Below are positions 35,001 through 43,749 of a stretch of 64,000 nt of DNA, one piece after another. The stretch comes from Flavisphingomonas formosensis. Lineage in GTDB: Bacteria; Pseudomonadota; Alphaproteobacteria; Sphingomonadales; Sphingomonadaceae. Numbering within the stretch: position 1 is the first letter of the stretch; each line of letters begins with the position of its first letter. A model generated the notes under the pieces. That model was not told the DNA's origin, did not search any database, and saw only the letters and a program-made list of their open reading frames with translations. A program made the translations under genes and the position numbers. Location: NCBI RefSeq assembly GCF_009755815.1, contig NZ_WRPK01000012.1, positions 159,784-223,783 of the forward strand, written 5' to 3'.

Positions 35001-36125
35001 ATGACAGAGACACCCATCCGGGTCGCCGTCGTCGGACACAATCCGACGACGATCTGGGGCATGAGCGCCTCGGAACGTACGCGTCGGATCGCCGGCGCCG
35101 CCAACATCGGCTTTTCCGACGCGGAAGCGCCGGCCCCAATCCTCTTGGTGAATAGTGGCTTTGCCTTCGATCCGCCGCTGCTCGCATTCCTCGCGCGACA
35201 ACCAGGCACGGCACTGATCCGCGACGGCCGCGTCGTGATCGCCCACGCGGCTACCGAGGCGCAGGCTGCCGCGATCCGCGCCGCGATTCTGAACGATGCG
35301 TCGCTCTCCGCGGAAACCGGGCTGACGTCGATCGTGCATGACGACGGCTTTAGCCTGTACAATGAAACGCTGCGAAAGCGCGAACATCCCTTCGCCATGA
35401 GGCTGGCGCCGGATACCGTCGCCGCGATCGAGCGGGCCAGCTACTACAACGCCTATAAGGGCGTCACCGACATATTGACCAAATATCTCTGGCCAGAATG
35501 GGCGCTGTGGCTGACCCGCCTCGCCGCGCGGGCCGGCATCACGCCGAACATGGTCACCGCCGTCGGTGCGATCTGCTGCATTCTTGCGACCCTGCTGTTC
35601 TGGGAGGGGCGCTATTGGGAAGGCATGGCCCTAGGCCTCGTTTTCATGGTGTTCGACACGGTCGACGGCAAGCTCGCACGCTGCACCATCACCTCCTCGG
35701 CCTGGGGCAATGTATTCGACCATGGCATCGACCTGATCCACCCCCCTTTCTGGTGGTTCGCCTGGGGCGTCGGCCTGCGGGCCTGGGGGCTCGCTCTATC
35801 GCCCTCCGCATTCACACTGGTGATGGCGGCGATCCTGATCGGCTATGGCGTGCAGCGGCTGATCGAGGGCGCGTTCATCAAGCGCTTCGGCATGCATATT
35901 CACGTCTGGCGCAAGTTCGATTCAGATTTCCGGCTGATCACTGCGCGGCGCAATCCGAACATGATCATCCTCTTTGCCTCGATGCTCTTCGCGCGGCCCG
36001 ACATCGGCCTGATCGCTGTGGCCTGCTGGACGGTGCTGAGTTGCCTGATCCATGCCGTGCGGCTTGCCCAGGCTGAGTGGGACCGTCGCCGCGGCGCGCC
36101 GATCACATCCTGGCTGATGGGGTAA
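35001..36125 (+). CDS. CDP-alcohol phosphotransferase with extra N-terminal domain
   Basis: The 374-residue protein combines an N-terminal soluble domain (residues 1-140) and a membrane CDP-alcohol phosphotransferase domain. The family motif D-x2-DG-x2-AR-x8-G-x3-D-x3-D is complete: DTVDGKLARC at about 218 continues to GNVFDHGID. Such enzymes join a CDP-activated alcohol to a second alcohol through a phosphodiester. The N-terminal domain (VAVVGHNPTTIWGMSASERTR) could be a degenerate nucleotidyl-binding domain like those fused in inositol-phosphate synthases; this is inference. The ATG follows a GCAGGGAC ribosome-binding site. A HIT gene begins immediately at its stop and a nucleotidyltransferase converges nearby. 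Confidence 0.85.
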   Translation: MTETPIRVAVVGHNPTTIWGMSASERTRRIAGAANIGFSDAEAPAPILLVNSGFAFDPPLLAFLARQPGTALIRDGRVVIAHAATEAQAAAIRAAILNDASLSAETGLTSIVHDDGFSLYNETLRKREHPFAMRLAPDTVAAIERASYYNAYKGVTDILTKYLWPEWALWLTRLAARAGITPNMVTAVGAICCILATLLFWEGRYWEGMALGLVFMVFDTVDGKLARCTITSSAWGNVFDHGIDLIHPPFWWFAWGVGLRAWGLALSPSAFTLVMAAILIGYGVQRLIEGAFIKRFGMHIHVWRKFDSDFRLITARRNPNMIILFASMLFARPDIGLIAVACWTVLSCLIHAVRLAQAEWDRRRGAPITSWLMG

Positions 36126-36563
36126 ATGATGAACCAAACGATCGCGAAATTCGGCCATCCGGCGACGCTGATAAGGGATTATGCGCATTGGGTGGTGCTG
36201 CTGCGTCCCGCCCAACCGACGCTCGGATCGCTGATCCTTGCCGCAAAGTCGGACGCGACGGCCTTTCCAGAACTGCCGGCAGAGGCATTCGCAGAGCTTG
36301 CTGCCATCACCCGCGATATCGAGACCGTGCTGGCAGGCGCGGTCCGTCATGCCAGAATGAATTATCTGATGTTGATGATGGTGGATCCCCACGTCCACTT
36401 TCACGTCATCCCCCGCTATGAAGGCGTGCGGGCCCGCAATGGCATCGAGATCGCAGACTCCGGCTGGCCCAAGCCCCCGGGGCTGGCCGAGGCACGCGCG
36501 CTGGAGCCGGACGAGATCGACGAACTACGGGACTGGCTGAAGACGCTGTGGCCGTCAGGCTGA
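36126..36563 (+). CDS. HIT-family nucleotide hydrolase/transferase
   Basis: The 145-residue protein has the histidine-triad motif HVHFHVIPRY near residue 79, in which the middle His acts on nucleoside phosphoramidates or dinucleotide-type substrates. It abuts the CDP-alcohol phosphotransferase stop codon, indicating co-expression, and overlaps the convergent nucleotidyltransferase gene by nine bases. It may recycle the CMP- or nucleotide-linked by-product of the pathway, by inference. Confidence 0.85.
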   Translation: MMNQTIAKFGHPATLIRDYAHWVVLLRPAQPTLGSLILAAKSDATAFPELPAEAFAELAAITRDIETVLAGAVRHARMNYLMLMMVDPHVHFHVIPRYEGVRARNGIEIADSGWPKPPGLAEARALEPDEIDELRDWLKTLWPSG

Positions 36564-37319
36564 CCGTCGCAGAGGCTCTGCGGCTGCCCAGCGCCCGGCA
36601 AGAGCGCTCGCGATCGCCACGTCCTGCGGAAAATCCACCTCCGCCCAATCCAGCCCCTCGATCGACACGGTGCCGACGATCCCCGTGGGCGCCAGCGCAT
36701 CGATCGCCTTGAGATACCAGTTATGCGTGCCCTCAGGCGTGCGCATCATCGTCTCGACTTGGTTGCGGAACAGGCTGGGGCCGAGCCCCCTGAAGGCGAG
36801 TATACCGATCGATTCCGCATTGCTCGCCTCCGGAGCCAGACGCTTGCCGATCGCCAGCAAGCGGCTGCCCTCGCGCTGCACCTTCATATCATCGGCGTCG
36901 TACGCAGGCTTCACATCAACGGTGACGCTGATCGGCGTGCTCGCACCGCCCAGCAAGGTCGCCACGATCTGCGGGGAGACCAGCGTATCGCCGTTGAGAA
37001 TCAGGAAATCCCCCTCCATCGCGTCGCGCGCGATCCAGCAGGAGCCGAGATTGTCGGCAACCTTGTAGAAAGGGTTGAACAGCGTTCGGATCACAACGTT
37101 GGGAAGGCCGATGTCAGCCAGCGCGGCTTCTACCATCTCGCTTTGAAAGCCGGTCACAACTGTAACCCGGTCGATACCGTTGGCTGCGAGCGCGCGAATT
37201 TGCCATTCGATGAGCGATCGTCCGGAAAAATCGATCAGGCATTTCGGCTTGTCCTGCGTGAGCGGGAGCAGCCGGGATCCCTGGCCAGCACTGAGAATGA
37301 TCGCATGCCTCAACATCAT
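36555..37319 (-). CDS. Nucleotidyltransferase (phosphocholine/inositol-phosphate cytidylyltransferase-like)
   Basis: The 254-residue enzyme has the NTP_transferase signature LSAGQGSRLLPLTQDKPKCLI near residues 9-29 and the metal-binding LILNGDTLVS near 106. Homologues of this length activate phosphocholine or inositol-1-phosphate with CTP. The close CDP-alcohol phosphotransferase strongly suggests that it supplies the CDP-alcohol. It ends within the HIT gene (nine-base overlap, opposite strand). Two adjacent ATGs (37319, 37316) are equivalent starts. Confidence 0.82.
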   Translation of the reverse strand: MMLRHAIILSAGQGSRLLPLTQDKPKCLIDFSGRSLIEWQIRALAANGIDRVTVVTGFQSEMVEAALADIGLPNVVIRTLFNPFYKVADNLGSCWIARDAMEGDFLILNGDTLVSPQIVATLLGGASTPISVTVDVKPAYDADDMKVQREGSRLLAIGKRLAPEASNAESIGILAFRGLGPSLFRNQVETMMRTPEGTHNWYLKAIDALAPTGIVGTVSIEGLDWAEVDFPQDVAIASALAGRWAAAEPLRRSA

Positions 37320-37415
37320 GACAGGATTGTCATGCGCAATTTAGGCAGAGTTTAGGCGGATTGTTTCTGCTTTGCTCGCCCCGACGCCATCATCTCTCGG
37401 TCCGGCGCAAAAGAA

Positions 37416-37441
37416 AGGGCCCCGGCCGCAGCCGGAGCCCG
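37416..37441 (-). terminator. Rho-independent terminator of sdhCDA
   Basis: GGGCCCCGGC (37417-37426) pairs with GCCGGAGCCC (37431-37440) with one internal mismatch and a four-base loop. On the minus strand the stem is followed by TTTCTTTT. It lies about 40 bp past the sdhA stop, so sdhB further on is not co-transcribed by default. Confidence 0.85.
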
Positions 37442-37479
37442 CTTTCGCGCTTCAGTATCCGGGGGATGCCCCGAAACGG

Positions 37480-39267
37480 TCAGTACACGCGCGCCTTCGG
37501 CTTGATATACTCAGCCTCGTCGGTGAGCGTGTAATCGTGCACCGGGCGGTAATCGAGTGTCACCTGGCCCTTGTTGAACCAGGAGATGGTGTGCTTCATC
37601 CAGTTGGCGTCGTCGCGCTCCGGATAATCCTCATGCATATGCGCACCGCGGCTTTCCTTGCGGTTGGCGGCCGAATGCATCGTCACCACCGCCTGCGGCA
37701 GCATGTTGTCGAGTTCCAGCGTCTCGATGAGATCGGTGTTCCAGATCATCGAGCGATCCTTGATGCCGATGTCCTGAATGCTGGAATAGACATTGTCGAT
37801 CAGCTCGAGGCCCTCGCGCAGCAGCGCCGTATCGCGGAACACGGCGCAGTGCTTCTGCATCGTATGCTGCATGTCGAGGCGGATCTTCGCCGTCGGCGTG
37901 CCGCCGCTGGCGTTGCGATAATGGTCGAGGCGGGTTAGCGCCTTGTCGTCCGCATCCTTGTTGATGTTGCCCGACTTGCTGTTCGGCTTGACCAGCTCCG
38001 CGATGCGGAAGCCGGTGGCGCGACCGAACACGACGAGATCGATGAGCGAGTTGGAGCCGAGGCGGTTGGCGCCGTGCACCGACACGCAGGCCGCCTCGCC
38101 CACCGCGAACAGGCCGGGGACGACCGAGTCCGGGTTGCCGTCCTTCAGGGTGACGACCTCGCCATGATAGTTACAGGGAATGCCGCCCATATTGTAGTGG
38201 ACGGTCGGCGTCACCGGCAGCGGCTGGCGCGTCAGATCGACGCCCGCGAAGATCTTGCCGGTCTCGGTGATGCCCGGCAGACGCTCCGCCAGCACCTTCG
38301 GATCGATATGATCGAGGTGCAGGTAGATATAGTCCTTGTTCCTGCCGACGCCGCGCCCCTCGCGCATCTCCATCGCCATCGAGCGCGAGACGACGTCGCG
38401 CGAGGCGAGGTCCTTCGCCGACGGGGCATAGCGCTCCATGAAGCGCTCGCCCTCGGAGTTGGTGAGATAGCCGCCCTCGCCGCGCGCGCCCTCGGTGATG
38501 AGCACGCCCGCGCCATAGATGCCGGTCGGGTGGAACTGGACGAACTCCATGTCCTGCAGCGGAAGACCGGCGCGCAGCACCATGCCGCCGCCATCACCCG
38601 TGCAGGTGTGCGCCGAGGTCGCCGAGAAATAGGTACGGCCCGAACCGCCCGTGGCCAGCACGACGGCATGGCTGCGGAAGCGGTGGATGCTGCCATCCTC
38701 CATGCAGAGCGCGATCACGCCCTTGCACACGCCGTCTTCCATGATGAGGTCGAGCGCGAAATATTCGACGAAGAAGTCCGCATCATACTTCAGGCTCTGC
38801 TGATAGAGCGCATGGAGCATGGCGTGCCCGGTGCGGTCGGCCGCTGCGCAGGTGCGCTGCACCGGCGGGCCGGCGCCCATATTCTGCATGTGGCCGCCGA
38901 ACGGGCGCTGATAGATAGTGCCGTTGTCGTTGCGGCTGAACGGCACGCCGGCATGCTCCAGCTCGTAAACCGCGGCCGGCGCCTCGCGCACCATATATTC
39001 GATCGCGTCCTGATCGCCCAGCCAGTCCGACCCCTTGACGGTGTCGTACATATGCCAGGTCCAGTGATCGGGCGTGTTGTTGCCGAGGCTCGCCGCAATG
39101 CCGCCCTGCGCCGCCACGGTGTGCGAGCGGGTCGGGAACACCTTGGTGATGCAGGCCGTCTTCAGGCCCTTTTCCGCGCAACCCATGGTAGCGCGCAGGC
39201 CGGAACCGCCAGCGCCGACGACCACGGCATCGTAAACATGGTCGATGATCTTGTAAGCCTCGGCCAT
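37480..39267 (-). CDS. sdhA: Succinate dehydrogenase flavoprotein subunit
   Basis: The 595-residue subunit oxidises succinate with covalently bound FAD. The Rossmann motif is [21 protein letters not shown], the FAD-linked His is in [16 protein letters not shown], and later segments [19 protein letters not shown] and [15 protein letters not shown] [11 protein letters not shown] are diagnostic. The start overlaps the sdhD stop by one base (TGATG). It is the third gene of sdhC-sdhD-sdhA and is followed by a terminator. Confidence 0.97.
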   Translation of the reverse strand: MAEAYKIIDHVYDAVVVGAGGSGLRATMGCAEKGLKTACITKVFPTRSHTVAAQGGIAASLGNNTPDHWTWHMYDTVKGSDWLGDQDAIEYMVREAPAAVYELEHAGVPFSRNDNGTIYQRPFGGHMQNMGAGPPVQRTCAAADRTGHAMLHALYQQSLKYDADFFVEYFALDLIMEDGVCKGVIALCMEDGSIHRFRSHAVVLATGGSGRTYFSATSAHTCTGDGGGMVLRAGLPLQDMEFVQFHPTGIYGAGVLITEGARGEGGYLTNSEGERFMERYAPSAKDLASRDVVSRSMAMEMREGRGVGRNKDYIYLHLDHIDPKVLAERLPGITETGKIFAGVDLTRQPLPVTPTVHYNMGGIPCNYHGEVVTLKDGNPDSVVPGLFAVGEAACVSVHGANRLGSNSLIDLVVFGRATGFRIAELVKPNSKSGNINKDADDKALTRLDHYRNASGGTPTAKIRLDMQHTMQKHCAVFRDTALLREGLELIDNVYSSIQDIGIKDRSMIWNTDLIETLELDNMLPQAVVTMHSAANRKESRGAHMHEDYPERDDANWMKHTISWFNKGQVTLDYRPVHDYTLTDEAEYIKPKARVY

Positions 39268-39656
39268 CAGGCGGGCACTCCCCCGAATGCGATCTTGAGG
39301 ATGGAGAAGATGGCGAGCGCAGCTGCCGCCACGGCGTAGAAGTTCAGCAGCAGCAGCGCCGCGACCTTGGAGCCTTCCTCATGGACATAATCTTCGATGA
39401 AAACCTGCATGCCGAGCCGCAGGTGCCAGAAGACGTTGATGGTGAGCAGCACCATCGGCACCGCGACGAAGGGCGAGGACAGCCACAGCACGACTGCCTT
39501 GTGATCGAGCGACGGCAGGCGCAGCAGCGACACCACGAACCATGTCACGAGGACGACGTTGGCGGCGGCCGTCAGCCGCTGGTGCCACCAGTGGACCGCG
39601 CCGTGCTTGGCCGATCCGAGACCGCGGACGCGGCCGATTCCCGTTCCCGTACCCAT
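39267..39656 (-). CDS. sdhD: Succinate dehydrogenase membrane anchor subunit SdhD
   Basis: The 129-residue anchor has three hydrophobic helices (for example [15 protein letters not shown] and [23 protein letters not shown]). The core [21 protein letters not shown] near the N-terminus, followed by [15 protein letters not shown] with the haem/quinone-site His and Asp-Tyr, is typical. Start ATG at 39656 overlaps the sdhC stop (TGATG); a longer frame from 39686 is not needed. It helps anchor SdhAB and bind ubiquinone and haem b. Confidence 0.93.
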   Translation of the reverse strand: MGTGTGIGRVRGLGSAKHGAVHWWHQRLTAAANVVLVTWFVVSLLRLPSLDHKAVVLWLSSPFVAVPMVLLTINVFWHLRLGMQVFIEDYVHEEGSKVAALLLLNFYAVAAAALAIFSILKIAFGGVPA

Positions 39657-40084
39657 CAGTGCCTCACGAAAAGGATGCAGGCCCACACGATGATGGTGAG
39701 CGTGATCGAAATGGCCATCGTTGCCAGAGCCCCGGCGCGGTTGACCTTCAGCTCATAGCCAGCTCCGGTATCCAGCACGAAGTGGCGGAGGCCGGAGCAG
39801 AGATGCTGGAAGAAGCTCCAAGTCAGGCCGATACCGACCAGCTTGGCCAGCACGTTGATCAGGAAACCGAGACCGTCGCCGGGATCGGCCTGCACCGCAT
39901 AATAATAGAATTTGGCATAGGCAGCGGGGCCGGCGGCGGCAGCGGCGAGCCACCAGGTGAACAGGATGCCGGCTCCGATCGCGAGCGCCGTCCCCGTCGC
40001 GCGATGCAGGATCGAGACCAGCATATGTGGCCCCCATTTCCAGATCGTCAGATGTGGCGACAAAGGGCGCGAGGCGTTGCGCAT
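39656..40084 (-). CDS. sdhC: Succinate dehydrogenase cytochrome b556 subunit SdhC
   Basis: The 142-residue protein has the SdhC opening RPLSPHLTIWKWGPHMLVSILHR (Ser and Arg of the quinone site) and three membrane helices. The haem ligand region is FQHLCSGLRHFVLDTG. It is the first gene of the sdhCDA operon and divergent from the chemoreceptor gene at 40255, with the promoter expected in the 170 bp between them. Confidence 0.95.
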   Translation of the reverse strand: MRNASRPLSPHLTIWKWGPHMLVSILHRATGTALAIGAGILFTWWLAAAAAGPAAYAKFYYYAVQADPGDGLGFLINVLAKLVGIGLTWSFFQHLCSGLRHFVLDTGAGYELKVNRAGALATMAISITLTIIVWACILFVRH

Positions 40085-40254
40085 ACCGTCTTCCCATTAT
40101 GGTTCCCCGGCGCGCCTTTTAGGCAAAGTGCAGCATGTTGCAACCTTCGGATTCCGCATCGGCGAAATAGATGAGCCGCGAAGCACCCCAGGGATAACGC
40201 CCCTTTAACTAACCTGCCGATAGGAAAGGGGCAGCCCGGCCTAGAGGACGCACC

Positions 40255-41637
40255 ATGGCATTTGAGACCGCCCTTTCCCCGATCGTCACCATCACGCCCG
40301 AGCCCGCCATCGAGAGCCTGCTGTCCGAAGAGGACGTCGCCCAGCGGGTCGAGACCTACAATCGGGACGAGGCGCTGGTGCGGGACCGGTGCGAACTATG
40401 GCGCCGTGCGGGACCGGACATCCAGCGCATTGCGCGTGACTATTGGCTGGAAAGTGCGCGGGCGCGCCTGTCGGGCGCCCGATATGAGCAGATCCGGCTT
40501 ATGGTGGAAGAGGGCGTCGCCGCCCTGGAAGACAAATATTGCGCGCCGATCGATCGCACATGGGTGCTCTCGCGCGCCGCCAGGAGCAGATCGATCGGCG
40601 CCCTGGGCAATGCGCCCGTACAGGTAGCAGACGGGCTTTCCGGCCTGCTGACGCTCCTGACCGCCCATGTTCGCGCCAGCTTCGCGAACGAGCCGGACTT
40701 CGTCGCACGCGCCATCGCCGCGCTGCACCGGCTGACGCTGTTCGAACTGGAATTGTCGGTCTACCAGATGGGCAAGCTCGATCGCGATGCCGACGCCCAT
40801 GCGCGCAACGCCCATAGCGAGCGCTTCCGGGACGAGGTGGTGCACGCGCTGCAGGGCGCTCTCGGCGACTCGACGCAGGTGCGCGGCAAGGCCACCGAAG
40901 CCTCCGCCTTCGCCCGTGGCATGCTGGGCAAGGCCTCCGAGGTCGCGGCCGCGGCCGAGCAATCCGCGATCGCGATGCGCGAGGCCGCGCAGACGGCCGC
41001 CGGCCTCATCCGCGCGATCGAGCTGGCGCGCGGCGAGGTAGAAGTCGCGGCCGGAGTCGCCACCCGCGCGGCGGACCAATCCACTCAGGCCGTGGCCCTT
41101 TCGGGTGCCCTGTCCGACCATGCCAAGGCGATCGAGTCGATCCTCGGCCTGATTCGCGACATAGCCGGGCAGACCAATCTGCTGGCGCTGAACGCCACGA
41201 TCGAAGCAGCGCGCGCCGGCGATGCCGGGCGCGGCTTCGCGGTCGTCGCGCAGGAAGTGAAGAGCCTCGCCAGCCAGACCGCCCGCGCCACAGACGATAT
41301 CGCCGCCAAAATTTCCGCCATCCAGTCCGCCACCCGCCAGACGGTGGAGGCCAATGGCTCGATCCAGACGATCGTCGGCGAAGTGCAGCTGTCCGCGCAG
41401 CGCATTCGCGAGGCGATGGAGACCCAGGCGCAGACGGTCACGATGATCACCGCGGCGGTGGACGAGACCGCGCTGGCGGCCGATTCGATGTCGACCACCA
41501 TCGCCGCCATCCGTGCCGATACCGAGAATGTCGCCGCCGGCATCGATCAGCTCGAAATCGGCTTCAAGGCGGTCGACTCGCAGCTCGCCCGGCTGGAGAC
41601 GACCACCGGGGAATTTGTCGACCGGATCGCACGCTGA
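40255..41637 (+). CDS. Soluble globin-coupled-like chemoreceptor (MCP) lacking a haem-ligand His
   Basis: The 460-residue protein has no membrane helix. Residues 1-170 resemble the protoglobin-type sensor of HemAT-like receptors ([19 protein letters not shown], then [12 protein letters not shown]). Residues 190-460 are a methyl-accepting signalling domain with the hairpin tip [20 protein letters not shown] near 302-321. In globin sensors a His precedes Ile-Gly by three residues; here the corresponding [10 protein letters not shown] has Ser, so haem binding is doubtful. AGAGGA precedes the ATG at good spacing. No che genes are adjacent, so it may feed a distant chemotaxis-like pathway. Confidence 0.82.
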   Translation: MAFETALSPIVTITPEPAIESLLSEEDVAQRVETYNRDEALVRDRCELWRRAGPDIQRIARDYWLESARARLSGARYEQIRLMVEEGVAALEDKYCAPIDRTWVLSRAARSRSIGALGNAPVQVADGLSGLLTLLTAHVRASFANEPDFVARAIAALHRLTLFELELSVYQMGKLDRDADAHARNAHSERFRDEVVHALQGALGDSTQVRGKATEASAFARGMLGKASEVAAAAEQSAIAMREAAQTAAGLIRAIELARGEVEVAAGVATRAADQSTQAVALSGALSDHAKAIESILGLIRDIAGQTNLLALNATIEAARAGDAGRGFAVVAQEVKSLASQTARATDDIAAKISAIQSATRQTVEANGSIQTIVGEVQLSAQRIREAMETQAQTVTMITAAVDETALAADSMSTTIAAIRADTENVAAGIDQLEIGFKAVDSQLARLETTTGEFVDRIAR

Positions 41638-41763
41638 GAATCCGCCTCGATCACCACCGCCCCCGGCACCGAAGAAACCGCAACTGAACGCTCGGCTGCC
41701 GGATCCCCCTTCCCCTCGCGCGCTGCGCCGCCTAATCGCGCGGCTTGCGGAAGGGAGCGAGTC

Positions 41764-42729
41764 ATGGCGAAGGAACCAACCGGCGAGATACTGTCCGGCT
41801 TCCCGATCAACAGCCCGCGCGACGGAAGCTGGAAACTCACCCTGCCCTGCACCAAGGCCGAGGCCGAGGCCATCGCAGAGGAGATCGAGCCGCTCGCCAT
41901 GCTGGACCCTACGCCGGTGCTGATGACCAGCGAACCCGATCCGGCGGCACCCGACGCCTGGCGTCTCGACGCCTATTTCGAAGAACGGCCGGATGACGCG
42001 ACGATTGCCGAGGTCCGGGCCCTCGTGCCGAGCGCCGCCGGGATCGAGCCGGTGCTGGAACATATTCCCGAGGAAGATTGGGTCACCCTGTCCCAAGTCG
42101 GCCTCGAACCGATCCACGCCGGACGCTTCTACGTACATATTCCTTCGCGCGCCGGGGAGATTCCCGATGGCGCGATCGCCTTCTCGATCGATGCGGGCCG
42201 CGCTTTTGGCACCGGCCATCATGAAACCACCACCGGCTGCCTGCTGATGATCGACCAGCTCAAGCGCCAGGGTCACCGCTTCGCCGACATCGCCGACGTA
42301 GGCACCGGCACTGGGCTGCTCGCCTTCGCTGCGCGCGCGCTCTGGCCGACGGCGCGGGTTATCGCATCGGACATCGATCCGGTGGCGATCGCGGTCACGA
42401 CGGAGAATGCCGCGCTCAACGGCGTGCCGACCGGCCGGGCGCCCGGCCGGATCGAGCTGGTCACTGCGCCCGGCCTGTCCCATGGCCGGCTGCGCGCTCG
42501 CGCGCCCTATGACCTGATCATCGCCAATATCCTGGCCGGGCCGCTGATCGAGCTCGCCCCCGTCTTTTCCGCGGCGCTACTGCCTGGCGGATCGCTGATC
42601 CTCGCCGGCCTGCTGGATCACCAGGCCGAGCGCGTCGCCCAGGCCTATCGCCGCCACCATATGCGCCTCGCCGGCCGCATCCAGCGCGGCGACTGGCCGA
42701 CGCTCCGGCTCGTCAAGCGGAACGTCTAG
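41764..42729 (+). CDS. prmA: Ribosomal protein L11 methyltransferase
   Basis: The 321-residue SAM-dependent enzyme trimethylates ribosomal protein L11. The N-terminal domain is followed by DAGRAFGTGHHETTTGCL (typical PrmA), the SAM motif DVGTGTGLLAFAA and the substrate motif LIIANILAGPLIELAP. Its TAG stop lies inside the TCTAGA that begins a dispersed repeat (42725-42830). The gene converges with phhA. Confidence 0.95.
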   Translation: MAKEPTGEILSGFPINSPRDGSWKLTLPCTKAEAEAIAEEIEPLAMLDPTPVLMTSEPDPAAPDAWRLDAYFEERPDDATIAEVRALVPSAAGIEPVLEHIPEEDWVTLSQVGLEPIHAGRFYVHIPSRAGEIPDGAIAFSIDAGRAFGTGHHETTTGCLLMIDQLKRQGHRFADIADVGTGTGLLAFAARALWPTARVIASDIDPVAIAVTTENAALNGVPTGRAPGRIELVTAPGLSHGRLRARAPYDLIIANILAGPLIELAPVFSAALLPGGSLILAGLLDHQAERVAQAYRRHHMRLAGRIQRGDWPTLRLVKRNV

Positions 42730-42830
42730 AGCATCGTGCGGAAAAGTGGGGACCGGTTTTCCACCGAAACGATGCGACGGCAAAGGCTTAGAGCAAGCTT
42801 GGCGATTCACATATCGCCCAGCTTGCTCCA
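42725..42830. repeat. Dispersed two-stem-loop repeat, copy A
   Basis: Stem 1: GCATCGT (42731-42737) with ACGATGC (42769-42775), enclosing GGAAAA (42740-42745) and TTTTCC (42757-42762). Stem 2: GAGCAAGCT (42791-42799) and GGCGAT (42801-42806) pair with ATCGCC (42813-42818) and AGCTTGCTC (42820-42828). The copy at 49770-49871 is the same element in inverse orientation. The element starts TCTAGA, which contains the prmA stop codon. It fills the space between convergent prmA and phhA and probably terminates both. Confidence 0.9.
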
Positions 42831-42851
42831 ACCGGCATTGTCCCGCGCCGA

Positions 42852-43712
42852 TCAGGCGCGGCTCAGCGCATGCGCCTGGGTGCCGCGGCTGAGCACGCGG
42901 TCGCCTGCGACGATCTCGTCCGGCCGGATGTCGGGCAGATGCGCCATCTCGGCATAGAGCGGCGCGAAATCGGTCTCCTCCGTCGCGCGCAGCAGCGTCG
43001 CGAAGTCTGGAATCACGAAATAGCTCTGTTGATAATCGTCGATCCGGTAGCGCGTACGCATTACTCGCATCAGATCGAAGCCGATGCGGTTCGGGCTCGG
43101 ATCGTCGAGCGCGAAACGGGTCTCGCCATGGCTGGAGACGATGCCCGAGCCGTAGATGCGCAGAGCCCCCTCCTCCTGCACCAGCCCGAACTCCACCGTG
43201 TACCAGTAGAGCCGCGCCAGCCGGCCGAGCGCGCCATATTCCAGCGAGCGCAGCCCGCCCTTGCCATAGGCCTGGAGATAGTCGGCGAACACCGGATCGG
43301 CGAGCATCGGGACATGACCGAATATGTCGTGGAACACGTCCGGTTCCTGCAGATAATCGAGCTGGGCGCGCGTGCGGATGAAATTGCCGGCGACGAAGCG
43401 GCGATGGGCGAGATGATCGAAGAAGACGGCATCCGGCACGAGGCCCGGCACGGCGACCACCTGCCAGCCGGTCGTCGCCATCAACCGGTCCGACAGCTCG
43501 GTGAAATCGGGAATGCCCGGCTTCGAAAGACGCAGCAGGTCGAGACCGCGCAAATAGCTTTGAGACGCACGCCCCGGCAGCAGCGCGAGCTGGCGGGCGA
43601 ACAGCATATCCCAGATGGCATGATCGTCCGCCGTGTAGCGCGACCAATGCTGCGGCACGGTCCAATCCTCGGCCGCACCTTGGGGCGGCTTGTCGAGAAT
43701 ATGCGATGTCAT
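42852..43712 (-). CDS. phhA: Phenylalanine 4-monooxygenase
   Basis: The 286-residue iron- and pterin-dependent enzyme hydroxylates phenylalanine to tyrosine. The two iron-binding His residues are in FHDIFGHVPML near residue 127, with the third ligand Glu in WYTVEFGLVQEEG. The start ATG at 43712 gives MTSHILDKPPQGAAEDW, typical of the bacterial form; a longer frame from 43850 overlaps the kinase gene. No pterin carbinolamine dehydratase (phhB) gene is adjacent. Confidence 0.95.
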   Translation of the reverse strand: MTSHILDKPPQGAAEDWTVPQHWSRYTADDHAIWDMLFARQLALLPGRASQSYLRGLDLLRLSKPGIPDFTELSDRLMATTGWQVVAVPGLVPDAVFFDHLAHRRFVAGNFIRTRAQLDYLQEPDVFHDIFGHVPMLADPVFADYLQAYGKGGLRSLEYGALGRLARLYWYTVEFGLVQEEGALRIYGSGIVSSHGETRFALDDPSPNRIGFDLMRVMRTRYRIDDYQQSYFVIPDFATLLRATEETDFAPLYAEMAHLPDIRPDEIVAGDRVLSRGTQAHALSRA

Positions 43713-43749
43713 GTCCGCCCTATAGCATCGCCGGCGCGATTTGGGCAGG

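Noticed and set aside
40396..42483. A 695-codon open frame antisense to the chemoreceptor and prmA
   Set aside because: It spans the intergenic space of two genes with clear motifs and has no signature of its own.
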